Positions 27,473-35,372 of a stretch of 64,000 nucleotides of DNA are shown in pieces (within the stretch, counting starts at the first letter, position 1; each line of letters starts with the position of its first letter). A program made the translations under genes and the position numbers. The notes beneath the pieces were generated by a model. That model saw nothing but the letters and a program-made list of their open reading frames with translations, ran no database searches and was not told where the DNA came from. Origin of the DNA: Mangrovimicrobium sediminis (GTDB taxonomy: Bacteria; Pseudomonadota; Gammaproteobacteria; Pseudomonadales; Halieaceae); NCBI RefSeq assembly GCF_004745945.1, contig NZ_SRLE01000012.1:186001-250000 (forward strand). Reading direction: 5' to 3'.

Positions 27473-27742
27473 ATGTCCCCTTTGAATGAAGAACAGGCCC
27501 GCGCTTACTGGAAGCGCAACCTGGCGCTGGTGGTCCAGCTGCTGGTGGTCTGGTTCGTGGTCAGCTACGGCTGTGGCATCCTGCTGGTGGATTTCCTCAA
27601 CCAGTTCCGCGTGGGTGGTTACAAGCTTGGCTTCTGGTTCGCCCAACAGGGATCGATCTACGTGTTCGTGGTACTGATTTTCTACTACGCACGCAAGATG
27701 GCAGCACTGGACCGTGAGTTCGGTGTGGGCGAAGACGACTAG
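27473..27742 (+). CDS. DUF4212 small membrane subunit
   Basis: Protein of 89 residues with two transmembrane helices: LALVVQLLVVWFVVSYGCGILLVDFL and GSIYVFVVLIFYYARKMA. The GF-WFAQQGSIYVFV-LIF-YA pattern is diagnostic of DUF4212, the small partner always encoded just before SSS symporters of the VC_2705 type. ATG 27473 has GAGGAGG upstream. The symporter starts 11 bases after its stop. Confidence 0.93.
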   Translation: MSPLNEEQARAYWKRNLALVVQLLVVWFVVSYGCGILLVDFLNQFRVGGYKLGFWFAQQGSIYVFVVLIFYYARKMAALDREFGVGEDD

Positions 27743-27753
27743 GAGACCACGAC

Positions 27754-29484
27754 ATGGAACTGCAAACCCTGACCTATATCGTGGTGGGCCTGACGTTCGC
27801 CATCTACATCGGCATCGCCTTCTGGGCGCGTGCCGGATCCACCAAGGACTTCTACGTCGCCGGCGGCGGCATTCACCCGGTACAGAACGGCATGGCCACC
27901 GCGGCGGACTGGATGTCTGCGGCCTCGTTTATCTCCATGGCCGGTCTTATCGCCTTCATGGGCTATGGCGGCTCGGTTTTCCTGATGGGCTGGACCGGCG
28001 GCTACGTGATCCTCGCCATGCTGCTCGCGCCCTACCTGCGGAAGTACGGCAAGTTCACGGTGCCGGAGTTTATCGGTGATCGCTTCTACTCCAAGTCCGC
28101 GCGTGCGGTGGCGGTAGTCTGCCTGATCATCTGCTCGGTCACTTATGTTATCGGCCAGATGAAGGGTGTGGGCGTGGCCTTCTCCCGCTTCCTCGAGGTG
28201 GATTACGACACCGGCCTGTATGTGGGCATGATCATCGTGTTCTTCTACGCGGTGCTCGGTGGCATGAAGGGCATCACCTACACGCAGATCGCGCAGTACT
28301 GCGTGCTGATTCTCGCCTACACCGTACCGGCGATCTTCATCAGCCTGCAGCTGACTGGCAACCCGTTGCCCCAGCTGGGCCTGGGCAGCACCATGGCCGG
28401 TAGCGACGTCTACCTGCTCGACAAGCTGGACCAGGTGGTGACCGATCTCGGCTTCGCCGAGTACACGACCAGTGTGCGGCTATCAACGCTGAATATGTTC
28501 GCCTACACCATGTCCCTGATGATCGGTACCGCGGGCCTGCCCCACGTGATCATCCGCTTCTTCACCGTACCCAAGGTGAAGGACGCGCGCTCCTCCGCGG
28601 GCTGGGCGCTGGTGTTCATCGCCATCCTCTACACCACTGCCCCCGCAGTGGCCGGCATGGCGCGCCTCAACCTGATGCAGACCATCGAGCCTGAACCCGG
28701 CCAGTACATCGCGTACGAGGAACGCCCGCAGTGGTTCCGCAACTGGGAGAAGACCGGCCTGCTCGGCTTCGAGGACAAGAACGGCGACGGCCTGATCCAG
28801 TACACCTCCAACGCCGAGACCAACGAGATGGTCAAGGTGGACAACGACATCATGGTGCTGGCCAACCCGGAGATCGCCAAGCTGCCCAACTGGGTGATCG
28901 CGCTGGTGGCTGCCGGTGGCCTGGCGGCGGCGCTGTCCACTGCGGCGGGCCTGTTGCTGGCGATCTCCTCGGCCATCTCCCACGATTTGATCAAGGGCAT
29001 GATAAAACCCGATATCAGTGAAAAGTCGGAGTTGATGGCCAGTCGTATCGCCATGGGCTTCGCAATCGCCGGAGCCGGTTATCTCGGCCTCAACCCGCCG
29101 GGCTTCGCGGCGGGAACGGTGGCACTGGCCTTTGGCCTGGCGGCATCCTCGATCTTCCCGGCACTGATGATGGGGATCTTCTCCAAGGGCATCACCAAGG
29201 AGGGCGCGATCGCCGGCATGGTCGGCGGTATCAGCGTCACCCTGTTCTACGTGTTCCAGCACAAGGGCATCATGTTCATCCCCGGCACGGCCTTCCTCGG
29301 CGATACCCCGGAGAATTGGTTCCTGGGTATCGAGCCCAACGCCTTCGGCGTGGTCGGTGCCATCGTCAACTTCGCAGTGGCAATCGGTGTCTCCAAGGTC
29401 ACCGCCGCGCCGCCGCAGGAAGTACAGGAACTGGTAGAGCACATTCGTATTCCGGTAGGTGCCTCGGAGGCAACCGGACACTGA
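27754..29484 (+). CDS. Sodium:solute symporter, VC_2705 subfamily (acetate-type)
   Basis: Inner-membrane SSS-family transporter of 576 residues with about 13 TMs. Signatures: YIGIAFWARAGSTKDFYVAGGGI, TAADWMSAASFISMAGLI, MKGITYTQIAQYCVLILAY and GTAGLPHVIIRFFTVP, the last typical of ActP-like acetate symporters. The substrate is probably acetate or another short monocarboxylate; this is from the family and not shown. It has a hydrophilic insertion (about residues 310-370) containing FEDKNGDGLIQY, which looks like a calcium-binding loop (D-K-N-G-D-G). It forms a two-gene unit with DUF4212 and ends before a terminator. Confidence 0.93.
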   Translation: MELQTLTYIVVGLTFAIYIGIAFWARAGSTKDFYVAGGGIHPVQNGMATAADWMSAASFISMAGLIAFMGYGGSVFLMGWTGGYVILAMLLAPYLRKYGKFTVPEFIGDRFYSKSARAVAVVCLIICSVTYVIGQMKGVGVAFSRFLEVDYDTGLYVGMIIVFFYAVLGGMKGITYTQIAQYCVLILAYTVPAIFISLQLTGNPLPQLGLGSTMAGSDVYLLDKLDQVVTDLGFAEYTTSVRLSTLNMFAYTMSLMIGTAGLPHVIIRFFTVPKVKDARSSAGWALVFIAILYTTAPAVAGMARLNLMQTIEPEPGQYIAYEERPQWFRNWEKTGLLGFEDKNGDGLIQYTSNAETNEMVKVDNDIMVLANPEIAKLPNWVIALVAAGGLAAALSTAAGLLLAISSAISHDLIKGMIKPDISEKSELMASRIAMGFAIAGAGYLGLNPPGFAAGTVALAFGLAASSIFPALMMGIFSKGITKEGAIAGMVGGISVTLFYVFQHKGIMFIPGTAFLGDTPENWFLGIEPNAFGVVGAIVNFAVAIGVSKVTAAPPQEVQELVEHIRIPVGASEATGH

Positions 29485-29501
29485 TCGCGTGGTGCGTGAT
29501 T

Positions 29502-29534
29502 GGGGAGCTACCTCGCGGTGCTCCCCTTTTTTTT
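29502..29534 (+). terminator. Terminator after the symporter
   Basis: GGGGAGC and GTGCTCCCC form a stem around ACCTCGCG and are followed by eight T residues. Confidence 0.75.
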
Positions 29535-29548
29535 GGTGGGGCTTCACC

Positions 29549-29677
29549 GGGGTCAGAGCCGCGGCTCCGACCCCTCTCCAGGGGAGACTGTCCGGGAGCT
29601 ATACCGGGGTCAGAGCCTCGGCTCTGACCCCTCTCTCATGGATTGCGGCCCGGGGTCAGAGCCGTGGCTCTGACCCC
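29549..29677. repeat. Three REP-like palindromes
   Basis: Copies of GGGGTCAGAGCC-NN-GGCTCTGACCCC lie at 29549-29574 (one mismatch), 29606-29631 and 29652-29677. Each 26-bp unit is a nearly perfect palindrome. Short GGGTCAGAG palindromes of this kind are dispersed in many gammaproteobacteria and are often linked to REP-associated tyrosine transposases; none is seen here. Confidence 0.8.
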
Positions 29678-29744
29678 TCCCTCCAGCCTCGCGAACTACC
29701 TTTTATCGATGCCCTGTTTTCCCAGCCATCTGTCGGGCGATAGA

Positions 29745-30254
29745 ATGGCAAGCGGTGCCGGGCTATCAGTGATTACGGAACCTGCCTTGTTCAAGAATAA
29801 ACACATTATCGTCGCCATGCTGGTGACCCCGGTGCTGGCGCTGCTGGCCTGGTTCGGCGTCGGCCATTTTGCCGGTGAGAAGGCCGCCCCGGCTCAGCCG
29901 GGCCAGGCCTACCCCCTGGTGGAGCAGAGCAACTGCCGCTGGACCAGCGGCGCCTGCGACCTGCGCAATGCCGATTTCCGACTGCACCTGACCCTGGATA
30001 GCGGCCCCTCCGGACCGGAGTTCGAGCTGGTCGCCTCCCATCCGCTGGAGGGTGTGCTGGTTGGCCTGGGTAATCAGGATGCCCAGGTACAACCGCAGCC
30101 GATGCGGCCCTCCGACGGCCAGGGCCTGCGCTGGCGTATCGCACTGGCTGCCGTCCCCGCGCCGGACGAGCGTTTGCACCTGGTGGCGCGCGCCGGCGGC
30201 AGCAGCTATTTCGGTGAGGCCGCCACGACCTTCGTGCAGCCACGGGAGCCCTGA
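29745..30254 (+). CDS. Membrane-anchored protein of unknown function
   Basis: About 169 residues from ATG 29745; GTG 29769 is an alternative start and neither has a convincing ribosome site. One N-terminal hydrophobic segment (IIVAMLVTPVLALLAWFGVGHFA) acts as anchor or signal. The rest is periplasmic and beta-rich, with CRWTSGACDLRNADFRLHL holding two cysteines that could pair. I recognise no named family. The next gene starts one base after its stop, so it is co-transcribed with the DUF294 gene. This gene order follows the symporter, which suggests a role in the same uptake or signalling process. Confidence 0.72.
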   Translation: MASGAGLSVITEPALFKNKHIIVAMLVTPVLALLAWFGVGHFAGEKAAPAQPGQAYPLVEQSNCRWTSGACDLRNADFRLHLTLDSGPSGPEFELVASHPLEGVLVGLGNQDAQVQPQPMRPSDGQGLRWRIALAAVPAPDERLHLVARAGGSSYFGEAATTFVQPREP

Positions 30255-30255
30255 T

Positions 30256-32133
30256 ATGGCCGCCGAACCCGATGCCCACAACACCGAGGGTCTGGAGACG
30301 CCGGAGCTGGCGAGCATCGCGGAGTTTGTCGCGCTGACCCTGCCCTTCAACGCCCTGGCGCCGGAGCTTTTGAACCCGGTCATCGCCCGGATTCGCATCA
30401 GCTACCACCGCCAGGGTGAGCGTTTCGACGCGGACACCCAGGAGAAAGGCCTGCGCGTGCTGCGCAGCGGCGCGGTGGACCTGCGCGATGCGGACAACAA
30501 ACTGCTCGATCGCCTCGGCGAGGGCGAGAGTTTCCACATCGCCAACCTCAACGCCGAGCGCGGTGTTGTCGTTGCCACCGTGATCGAGGACGCGCTGTTC
30601 TACCTGCTCCCGGACGAGGACTACCGCGCCCTGCGCGAGAAAGACCGCGACTTCGACCGCTATTTCAGCGCGCAGCGCAACCGGCGCTTGCGCCGGGCCG
30701 CCCGCTACCAGCCCGAACCCAACGGCATGCTGCGCGAAGTGCAGACGGTGATGAGTACCAACCTGCTGACCGTGGCGCCGCAGCAGAGCATCCAGCGCGC
30801 AGCCCAGGCCATGGCGGAGCGACGGGTGTCCTCCGCCTTCGTGGTGGAAGACGACGAACTGCTGGGTATCGTCACCGACCGCGACCTGCGCGTGCGCTGC
30901 GTGGCCAAGGGGGTCTCGCCGCAGCGGCCGGTGAGCGAGATCATGACCCGCGAGGTGGTCTCGGTGCAGGCCGGGGACAGCCTGTTCGACAGCACCCTGC
31001 TGATGACCCGCTACGGCCTGCACCACCTGCCGGTGAAGCAAGCTGGCCGCACGGTCGGTATCGTGACCACCTCGGACCTGATCCTGGCGCGCCAGGAAGA
31101 CCCGGTGTACCTGGTGCAGCACATCTCGCGGCAGCACGATACCGACAGCATCCGCGAACTGCTCGCCGGTATGCCCAACCTGATGGTGCAGTGGGTGAAG
31201 GCGGGCATGCGCGCCCGCGAAGTCAGCCGTATTCTCACGGCGATTTCCGATGCGGTGACGGTACGGCTGATCCAGTTGGCGGAGGAGCGTTTCGGTCCCG
31301 CCCCGGTACCCTGGTGCTGGTGCGGCTTCGGCTCGCAGGCGCGCTCGGAGCAGTTGCTGGGCGCGGACCAGGACAACGGCATGGTGATCGACAACAGCGT
31401 TACCGAGGCGCAGCTGCCCTGGTTTCGCCAGGTCGCGGAACTGGTCTGCGACGGTCTCGCCCAGTGCGGCTACAAGTACTGTCCCGGCGGTATCATGGCG
31501 AAGACCGAGGAGTGGCGCCAGCCGCTCTCGCGCTGGCGTGAGACCGTGCGCAAGTGGGCGCGGGCGCCGACCCCGGACGCCGTGATGCGGGTGAGTATCT
31601 TCTTCGATATCCGCTGCGTGCACGGCGAGAAACAACTCGCCGAGCAGTTGCAGGCGACCATGCTGGAACAGTCCTCGCGCAATTCCATTTTCCTCGCCGC
31701 GCTGGCCGCCAACGTGCTCGACAACCCGCCGCCGCTGGGGATTTTCCGCCGCTTCGTGGTAGAGCGCGGTGGCGAGCACCGCGACGAGCTGGACCTGAAA
31801 AAGCGCGGTGTGCTGCCGGTCACCGAGATCGTGCGCTTGCACGCCCTGGCGCACAAGATCACCGCGGTGAATACTGACGAGCGCCTGGAAGCGCTGGCCC
31901 ACCAGCGTCACCTCGGTATCGCGGACAGCCGCAACCTGTCGGATGCCCTGCACTATGTGCAGCAGCTGCGCATCAAGCACCAGTGCGAGCAGGTGCTGCG
32001 CGGTGAGGCGCCCTCCAACTTCCTCAACCCCCGGGACCTGCCCAAGATGGCAAGGGAGCAATTGCGCGATGCCTTCACCATTATCGACGAAGCCCAGTCC
32101 TCCGTGCGCCAGACCTATCGCGCGGGGCTGTAG
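30256..32133 (+). CDS. Cyclic-nucleotide-like / CBS / DUF294 nucleotidyltransferase protein
   Basis: Cytoplasmic protein of 625 residues. Domains in order: a cNMP-binding-like domain (about 25-150, FNALAPELLNPVIARIRISY and LRSGAVDLRD), two CBS motifs (about 160-280, VMSTNLLTVAPQQSIQRAA and IMTREVVSVQAGDS), and a DUF294 nucleotidyltransferase-like domain with FGSQARSEQLLGADQDNGMV (GS and D-x-D as in GlnD-type enzymes), then DUF294_C. Such proteins accompany DUF4212/SSS pairs and are thought to modify or sense nucleotides to control transport; this is inferred. ATG 30256 follows the previous stop by one base. Confidence 0.93.
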   Translation: MAAEPDAHNTEGLETPELASIAEFVALTLPFNALAPELLNPVIARIRISYHRQGERFDADTQEKGLRVLRSGAVDLRDADNKLLDRLGEGESFHIANLNAERGVVVATVIEDALFYLLPDEDYRALREKDRDFDRYFSAQRNRRLRRAARYQPEPNGMLREVQTVMSTNLLTVAPQQSIQRAAQAMAERRVSSAFVVEDDELLGIVTDRDLRVRCVAKGVSPQRPVSEIMTREVVSVQAGDSLFDSTLLMTRYGLHHLPVKQAGRTVGIVTTSDLILARQEDPVYLVQHISRQHDTDSIRELLAGMPNLMVQWVKAGMRAREVSRILTAISDAVTVRLIQLAEERFGPAPVPWCWCGFGSQARSEQLLGADQDNGMVIDNSVTEAQLPWFRQVAELVCDGLAQCGYKYCPGGIMAKTEEWRQPLSRWRETVRKWARAPTPDAVMRVSIFFDIRCVHGEKQLAEQLQATMLEQSSRNSIFLAALAANVLDNPPPLGIFRRFVVERGGEHRDELDLKKRGVLPVTEIVRLHALAHKITAVNTDERLEALAHQRHLGIADSRNLSDALHYVQQLRIKHQCEQVLRGEAPSNFLNPRDLPKMAREQLRDAFTIIDEAQSSVRQTYRAGL

Positions 32134-32135
32134 TC

Positions 32136-32801
32136 ATGTGGGGACTGCGACTGCGACGCCTGCTGCAGGGACGCCAGTTGCGACAAGGAGCGTTGCGCAA
32201 TTGCTGGCAGGTGCCCTTGCCATCCACTTCGAGCGACTGGCGGGAAGTCTCTTTCCTCGCGGTTGACGGCGAGATGTCCGCCCTCGATCCCGCCGACGGC
32301 GAATTGCTCAGCCTCGGTTGGGTCGCTATCGACGGCGGCGCGATCCACCTGGACAGCGCGCGGCATATCCTGGCCCGGCCGCGGCAGAGTGTCGGCCAGA
32401 GCGCGGCGATCCACAACCTGCGCGACTGCGAATTCGACAGCGCGCAGGACCCCGGTGAAGTACTCGATGCGCTGCTGCAGGCGGCGCAGGGCAGGGCGCT
32501 GGTATTCCACAACGCGCGCCTGGACCTCGCCTTCCTCGACGAGATCGCGCGCGAGCGCCACGGCGCTCCACTGCTGATGCCGGTGGTGGACACCCTGCTG
32601 CTGGAGGAGGCCTTGATGCGCCGCCGCGACCAGCCCATTCGCCAGGGTGACCTGCGCCTGCAGGGCTGTCGCGACCGCTACGGTCTGCCGCGGGCGGCGG
32701 CGCACAACGCGCTGGTCGATGCCCTGGCCACCGCCGAACTCCTCCTCGCACACGCCACGCATCGCGGCGGCCCCTCGCTCGGGGCACTGCTCGCCCCCTA
32801 G
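32136..32801 (+). CDS. DnaQ-like 3'-5' exonuclease
   Basis: Protein of 221 residues with the DEDDh fold: motif I FLAVDGEMSALDPADGELLS, motif II VFHNARLDLAFLDE (Asp), motif III AAHNALVDALATAELLL with the catalytic His and Asp. Motif I reads D-G-E-M in place of the common D-x-E-T. It starts two bases after the DUF294 stop, the usual order in this locus, where such exonucleases accompany the CBS/DUF294 protein. It may degrade small nucleic acids or act with the nucleotidyltransferase; the real role is unknown. Confidence 0.88.
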   Translation: MWGLRLRRLLQGRQLRQGALRNCWQVPLPSTSSDWREVSFLAVDGEMSALDPADGELLSLGWVAIDGGAIHLDSARHILARPRQSVGQSAAIHNLRDCEFDSAQDPGEVLDALLQAAQGRALVFHNARLDLAFLDEIARERHGAPLLMPVVDTLLLEEALMRRRDQPIRQGDLRLQGCRDRYGLPRAAAHNALVDALATAELLLAHATHRGGPSLGALLAP

Positions 32802-32923
32802 CCCGGCGCGGGCCGAAACCCCGGCCCACCCGCACAGTTCGGGCAACTCACCCACAAAGGTCCATGCAACGAGGGCGCGTAGCGTCTATTCTTTCCGCCA
32901 GTCATTTTTCTGCGGGGATACCC

Positions 32924-33469
32924 ATGGCCCTGGCCCATGCAATCATGACAGCGCTGCTCGATGCAGACCTGTCAGGCTCGGAACTGTCTCGAGACTTCGA
33001 GACATCGCTGGGCTTTTTCTGGCAGGCCTCCCACCAGCAGATCTACCAGGAATTGCACAAACTGGCCGACAAGGGCTGGCTGAACCGGCGCGAGGTCCAG
33101 CAAAGCGGCAAGCCCAATCGCATCGTCTACGGGCTGACCCAGGCCGGGCGCGAGGCCCTGGCCGACTGGGTGTTTGGCAAGACGCGCATGCAAAGTGCGA
33201 AGGACGAGTTGCTGCTCAAGCTCTACAACCTCAACGCCCAGAACGCGCAGCACCTGGCCAATGAGATCACCCAGCGTCGCGAGGACATGATGCAGCGGCT
33301 TTATTTGTACGAGAAAGTTCGCCGCACCCACTACGCCGAGCCAGCGGCGCTACCCACACGTCACAAGGGGGTCTACCTGGCGCTCGCCGCCGGCATTTCC
33401 CACGGCGAGCAATTTCTGGCCTGGTGTGACGAGGCGCTGGCGTTGCTCTCTACCGTGGAGCCCGCCTGA
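32924..33469 (+). CDS. PadR-family transcriptional regulator
   Basis: Protein of 181 residues. The N-terminal winged helix is MALAHAIMTALLDADLSGSELSRDF, then FFWQASHQQIYQELHKLADKGWL and the wing VYGLTQAGREALADWV, exactly the PadR layout. The C-terminal helical domain has KDELLLKLYNLN and YLYEKVRRTHYA, as in the Vir-type PadR proteins that dimerise. ATG 32924 has GGGGA upstream. It is monocistronic. Its ligand is unknown; family members often sense phenolic or hydrophobic compounds. Confidence 0.9.
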   Translation: MALAHAIMTALLDADLSGSELSRDFETSLGFFWQASHQQIYQELHKLADKGWLNRREVQQSGKPNRIVYGLTQAGREALADWVFGKTRMQSAKDELLLKLYNLNAQNAQHLANEITQRREDMMQRLYLYEKVRRTHYAEPAALPTRHKGVYLALAAGISHGEQFLAWCDEALALLSTVEPA

Positions 33470-33896
33470 GTGCGCCGGCACGCCGCCCGGGAACCCGCGC
33501 CTGCAGGCTCTTGGACGCCCTGAGACATATCGTGATTGCGACGGGTGGCTGCTTGTGTAGCCGGTGCTCGCGGCCGGCTCACCGCGCATCTTGAGTGCAC
33601 AAACTGTGACCTAGCGCACACTTTTGATTCAAGTTTCCCTGCCCAAAATCGCCGAAAATCGCTAAGTCTTTGATTTTATTGTGGTGGCACGGAATGTGCT
33701 GCTTTTTTAACCAAGTGCGATCTAGCCCCGACAGTGGCCGTCCATGGAAGGACGCTGTCATACAGCTTCACAATAATTTCACCATCGTTAGCGTGCTGCT
33801 GGCTAGGCTTCTGGCCGGGTCCATGAGTTCCCGTTGTAAAAGTCATCAACTGGTTAAAGCAGTTCTATTGGTCACCTAAACGAGGTACATAAGGTT
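33470..33896. other. Intergenic region upstream of the first PEP-CTERM gene
   Basis: This 427-bp stretch has no credible ORF. It is AT-richer than its surroundings, holds the sigma-54 promoter at 33685-33700, and gives a leader of about 180 bases before ATG 33897. I see no riboswitch-like pattern in that leader. Confidence 0.6.
33685..33700 (+). promoter_or_regulatory. Sigma-54 (-24/-12) promoter
   Basis: TGGCACGGAATGTGCT has a perfect TGGCAC -24 element and meets the GG-N10-GC rule, with TGC at -12. Sigma-54 promoters in front of PEP-CTERM genes are the expected targets of PrsR, which is encoded at 40.8-42.1 kb. Confidence 0.7.
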
Positions 33897-34415
33897 ATGA
33901 ACGCTCTGACAAAACGCACAAAGCAGCTGGCGCTTGCATGCGCTGCTTCGGCAGTGCTGGCGGCGCCAATGGCCTCTCAGGCCGCCACGGTCTACTTCGA
34001 TGATCCGCATCCCAACGCGCCGTATCTCGACGTCATCAACATCACCAAGCTTGGTGGTTCCGGTGATTTTGATTTCGTGATCGATGTAGTCCTGCAGGAG
34101 ACCGACCGGGTTGTTTCGCTGACTCTCGAGGCAGGCGAGTCCTACACCCTTTACGGTTACTTCACCGAGTTCACCCTCAGCGAGTCCGGTAGCGGCTGGG
34201 TCAGCAACGTCGACATGTTCGGCGACCCGAGCGGCACCAAGGACTACATGGTGGTGGACAGCAACACGGCGGTGGGCACCTGTGTCCAGGGCACGCACTG
34301 TGTCTGGGATATCGTGGTCACCAACGTACCGGTGCCGGCCACGGCATGGTTGTTCAGTTCGGCCCTGCTCGGCCTCGGTGGCATCATGCGCCGTCGCGGG
34401 CAACAGGCGGCCTGA
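33897..34415 (+). CDS. PEP-CTERM-type surface protein, copy A
   Basis: Exported protein of 172 residues. Signal peptide LALACAASAVLAAPMASQA, a beta-rich body with DPHPNAPYLDVINITKLGG, and a C-terminal sorting tail VPVPATAWLFSSALLGLGG followed by MRRRGQQ. This is the tripartite V-P-x-P-A / hydrophobic helix / Arg cluster cut by exosortases. Two cysteines (GTCVQGTHCVW) may pair. It is paralogous to the next gene. Probably secreted, processed and tied to the exopolysaccharide made by the right-hand cluster. The biochemical role is unknown. Confidence 0.88.
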   Translation: MNALTKRTKQLALACAASAVLAAPMASQAATVYFDDPHPNAPYLDVINITKLGGSGDFDFVIDVVLQETDRVVSLTLEAGESYTLYGYFTEFTLSESGSGWVSNVDMFGDPSGTKDYMVVDSNTAVGTCVQGTHCVWDIVVTNVPVPATAWLFSSALLGLGGIMRRRGQQAA

Positions 34416-34789
34416 CACACACCGCTCTTCCTCTACTTGGCAGGTCGCCGCCTGGCGACCTGGCAGGTTTCCCCACAGCTCCCCTGATCCTTTGCGCTGC
34501 GTCGATCGGCGGCATTGAATCCTGCGCGCGCTGTAATAGTGCGCAATGCATCACATTTTGACAGTTTTTTTGACAGCCTGACGAATTGGTCTACAGTTCT
34601 AGTTACTCACATTCGAACAGCGTGTGAGTCCGTCCAGGCACCATGATCTGGGCACGCGTAAAGGAATACACGCCCGTCGGTCAGGCCCTCTGTAAGCTGT
34701 AACTAGGCGACCCGAGACAACCCCCGCCAGCGTGGTAACAATGCACCCATATCTTCCACAAGCCCTCTTCGAGGAGGCTTCGGACCGTT
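34416..34789. other. Intergenic region between the two PEP-CTERM paralogues
   Basis: No ORF is credible in this 374-bp stretch. It contains a perfect 9-bp hairpin (CAGGTCGCC/GGCGACCTG, 34441-34462) without a T tract, and a sigma-70-like promoter at 34570-34597. It does not resemble the leader of copy A, so the duplication did not include or did not keep the promoter. Confidence 0.6.
34570..34597 (+). promoter_or_regulatory. Sigma-70-like promoter of PEP-CTERM copy B
   Basis: Perfect TTGACA (34570-34575), 16-base spacer and TACAGT (34592-34597). A second TTGACA lies at 34558-34563. Confidence 0.5.
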
Positions 34790-35305
34790 ATGAAACATTC
34801 TGGCCACATTCGTAATACTCTCGCGGCAGTCACCCTGGCCGCGGGCATCGCCGCGCCGCTGTCTTCCCAGGCTGCGACAATCTATTTTGACGACCCACAC
34901 CCCAATGCGCCGTTTCTCGATGTTATCAATATCACCAAGCTTGGTGGTTCCGGTGATTTCGAGGTGGTGATCGACGTTGTCCTGCAGGAGACCGACCGGG
35001 TAGTCACCCTGTCGCTCGACGCGGGCGAGTCCATCACGCTGTACGGCTATTTCACCGAATTCACGCTGAGTGAAGCGGGGGCTGGTTGGGCGAGCAACGT
35101 CGATATGTTCGGCGACCCCAGTGGAACCAAAGGTTATTCAGTGATGGATAGCAACACGGCGGTGGGCACCTGTGTCCAGGGCACGCACTGTGTCTGGGAT
35201 ATCGTGGTCACTAACGTGCCGGTCCCCGCAGCCGCCTGGCTGTTTGGCTCAGCCATGCTGGGCCTGGGCTCGGTGATGCGTCGCCGCCAGGTACAGACCG
35301 CCTGA
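34790..35305 (+). CDS. PEP-CTERM-type surface protein, copy B
   Basis: Protein of 171 residues closely similar to copy A: the same body (DDPHPNAPFLDVINITKLGG, TLYGYFTEFTLSEAGAGW), the same GTCVQGTHCVWDIVVTN and the tail VPVPAAAWLFGSAMLGLGS followed by MRRRQ. A run of 62 bases (35150-35211) is identical to 34260-34321 of copy A, pointing to recent duplication or gene conversion. ATG 34790 has GAGGAGG upstream. It differs from copy A mainly in the signal peptide and promoter. Confidence 0.88.
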   Translation: MKHSGHIRNTLAAVTLAAGIAAPLSSQAATIYFDDPHPNAPFLDVINITKLGGSGDFEVVIDVVLQETDRVVTLSLDAGESITLYGYFTEFTLSEAGAGWASNVDMFGDPSGTKGYSVMDSNTAVGTCVQGTHCVWDIVVTNVPVPAAAWLFGSAMLGLGSVMRRRQVQTA

Positions 35306-35372
35306 ATCTTTAAGACGCGCTGCTCCCGGCGCGTCGGATCGGGACAATGCTTTAATCCGACTGGCTGGCCGT

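Noticed and set aside
29549-29677. CRISPR-like array
   Set aside because: The units are palindromes of 26 bp with only three copies and unequal spacing (31 and 20 bp between units); no cas genes are present.
29806-32061. 751-codon minus frame opposite the DUF294 gene
   Set aside because: Same reasons: antisense shadow of a well-supported protein, with no recognisable domain.
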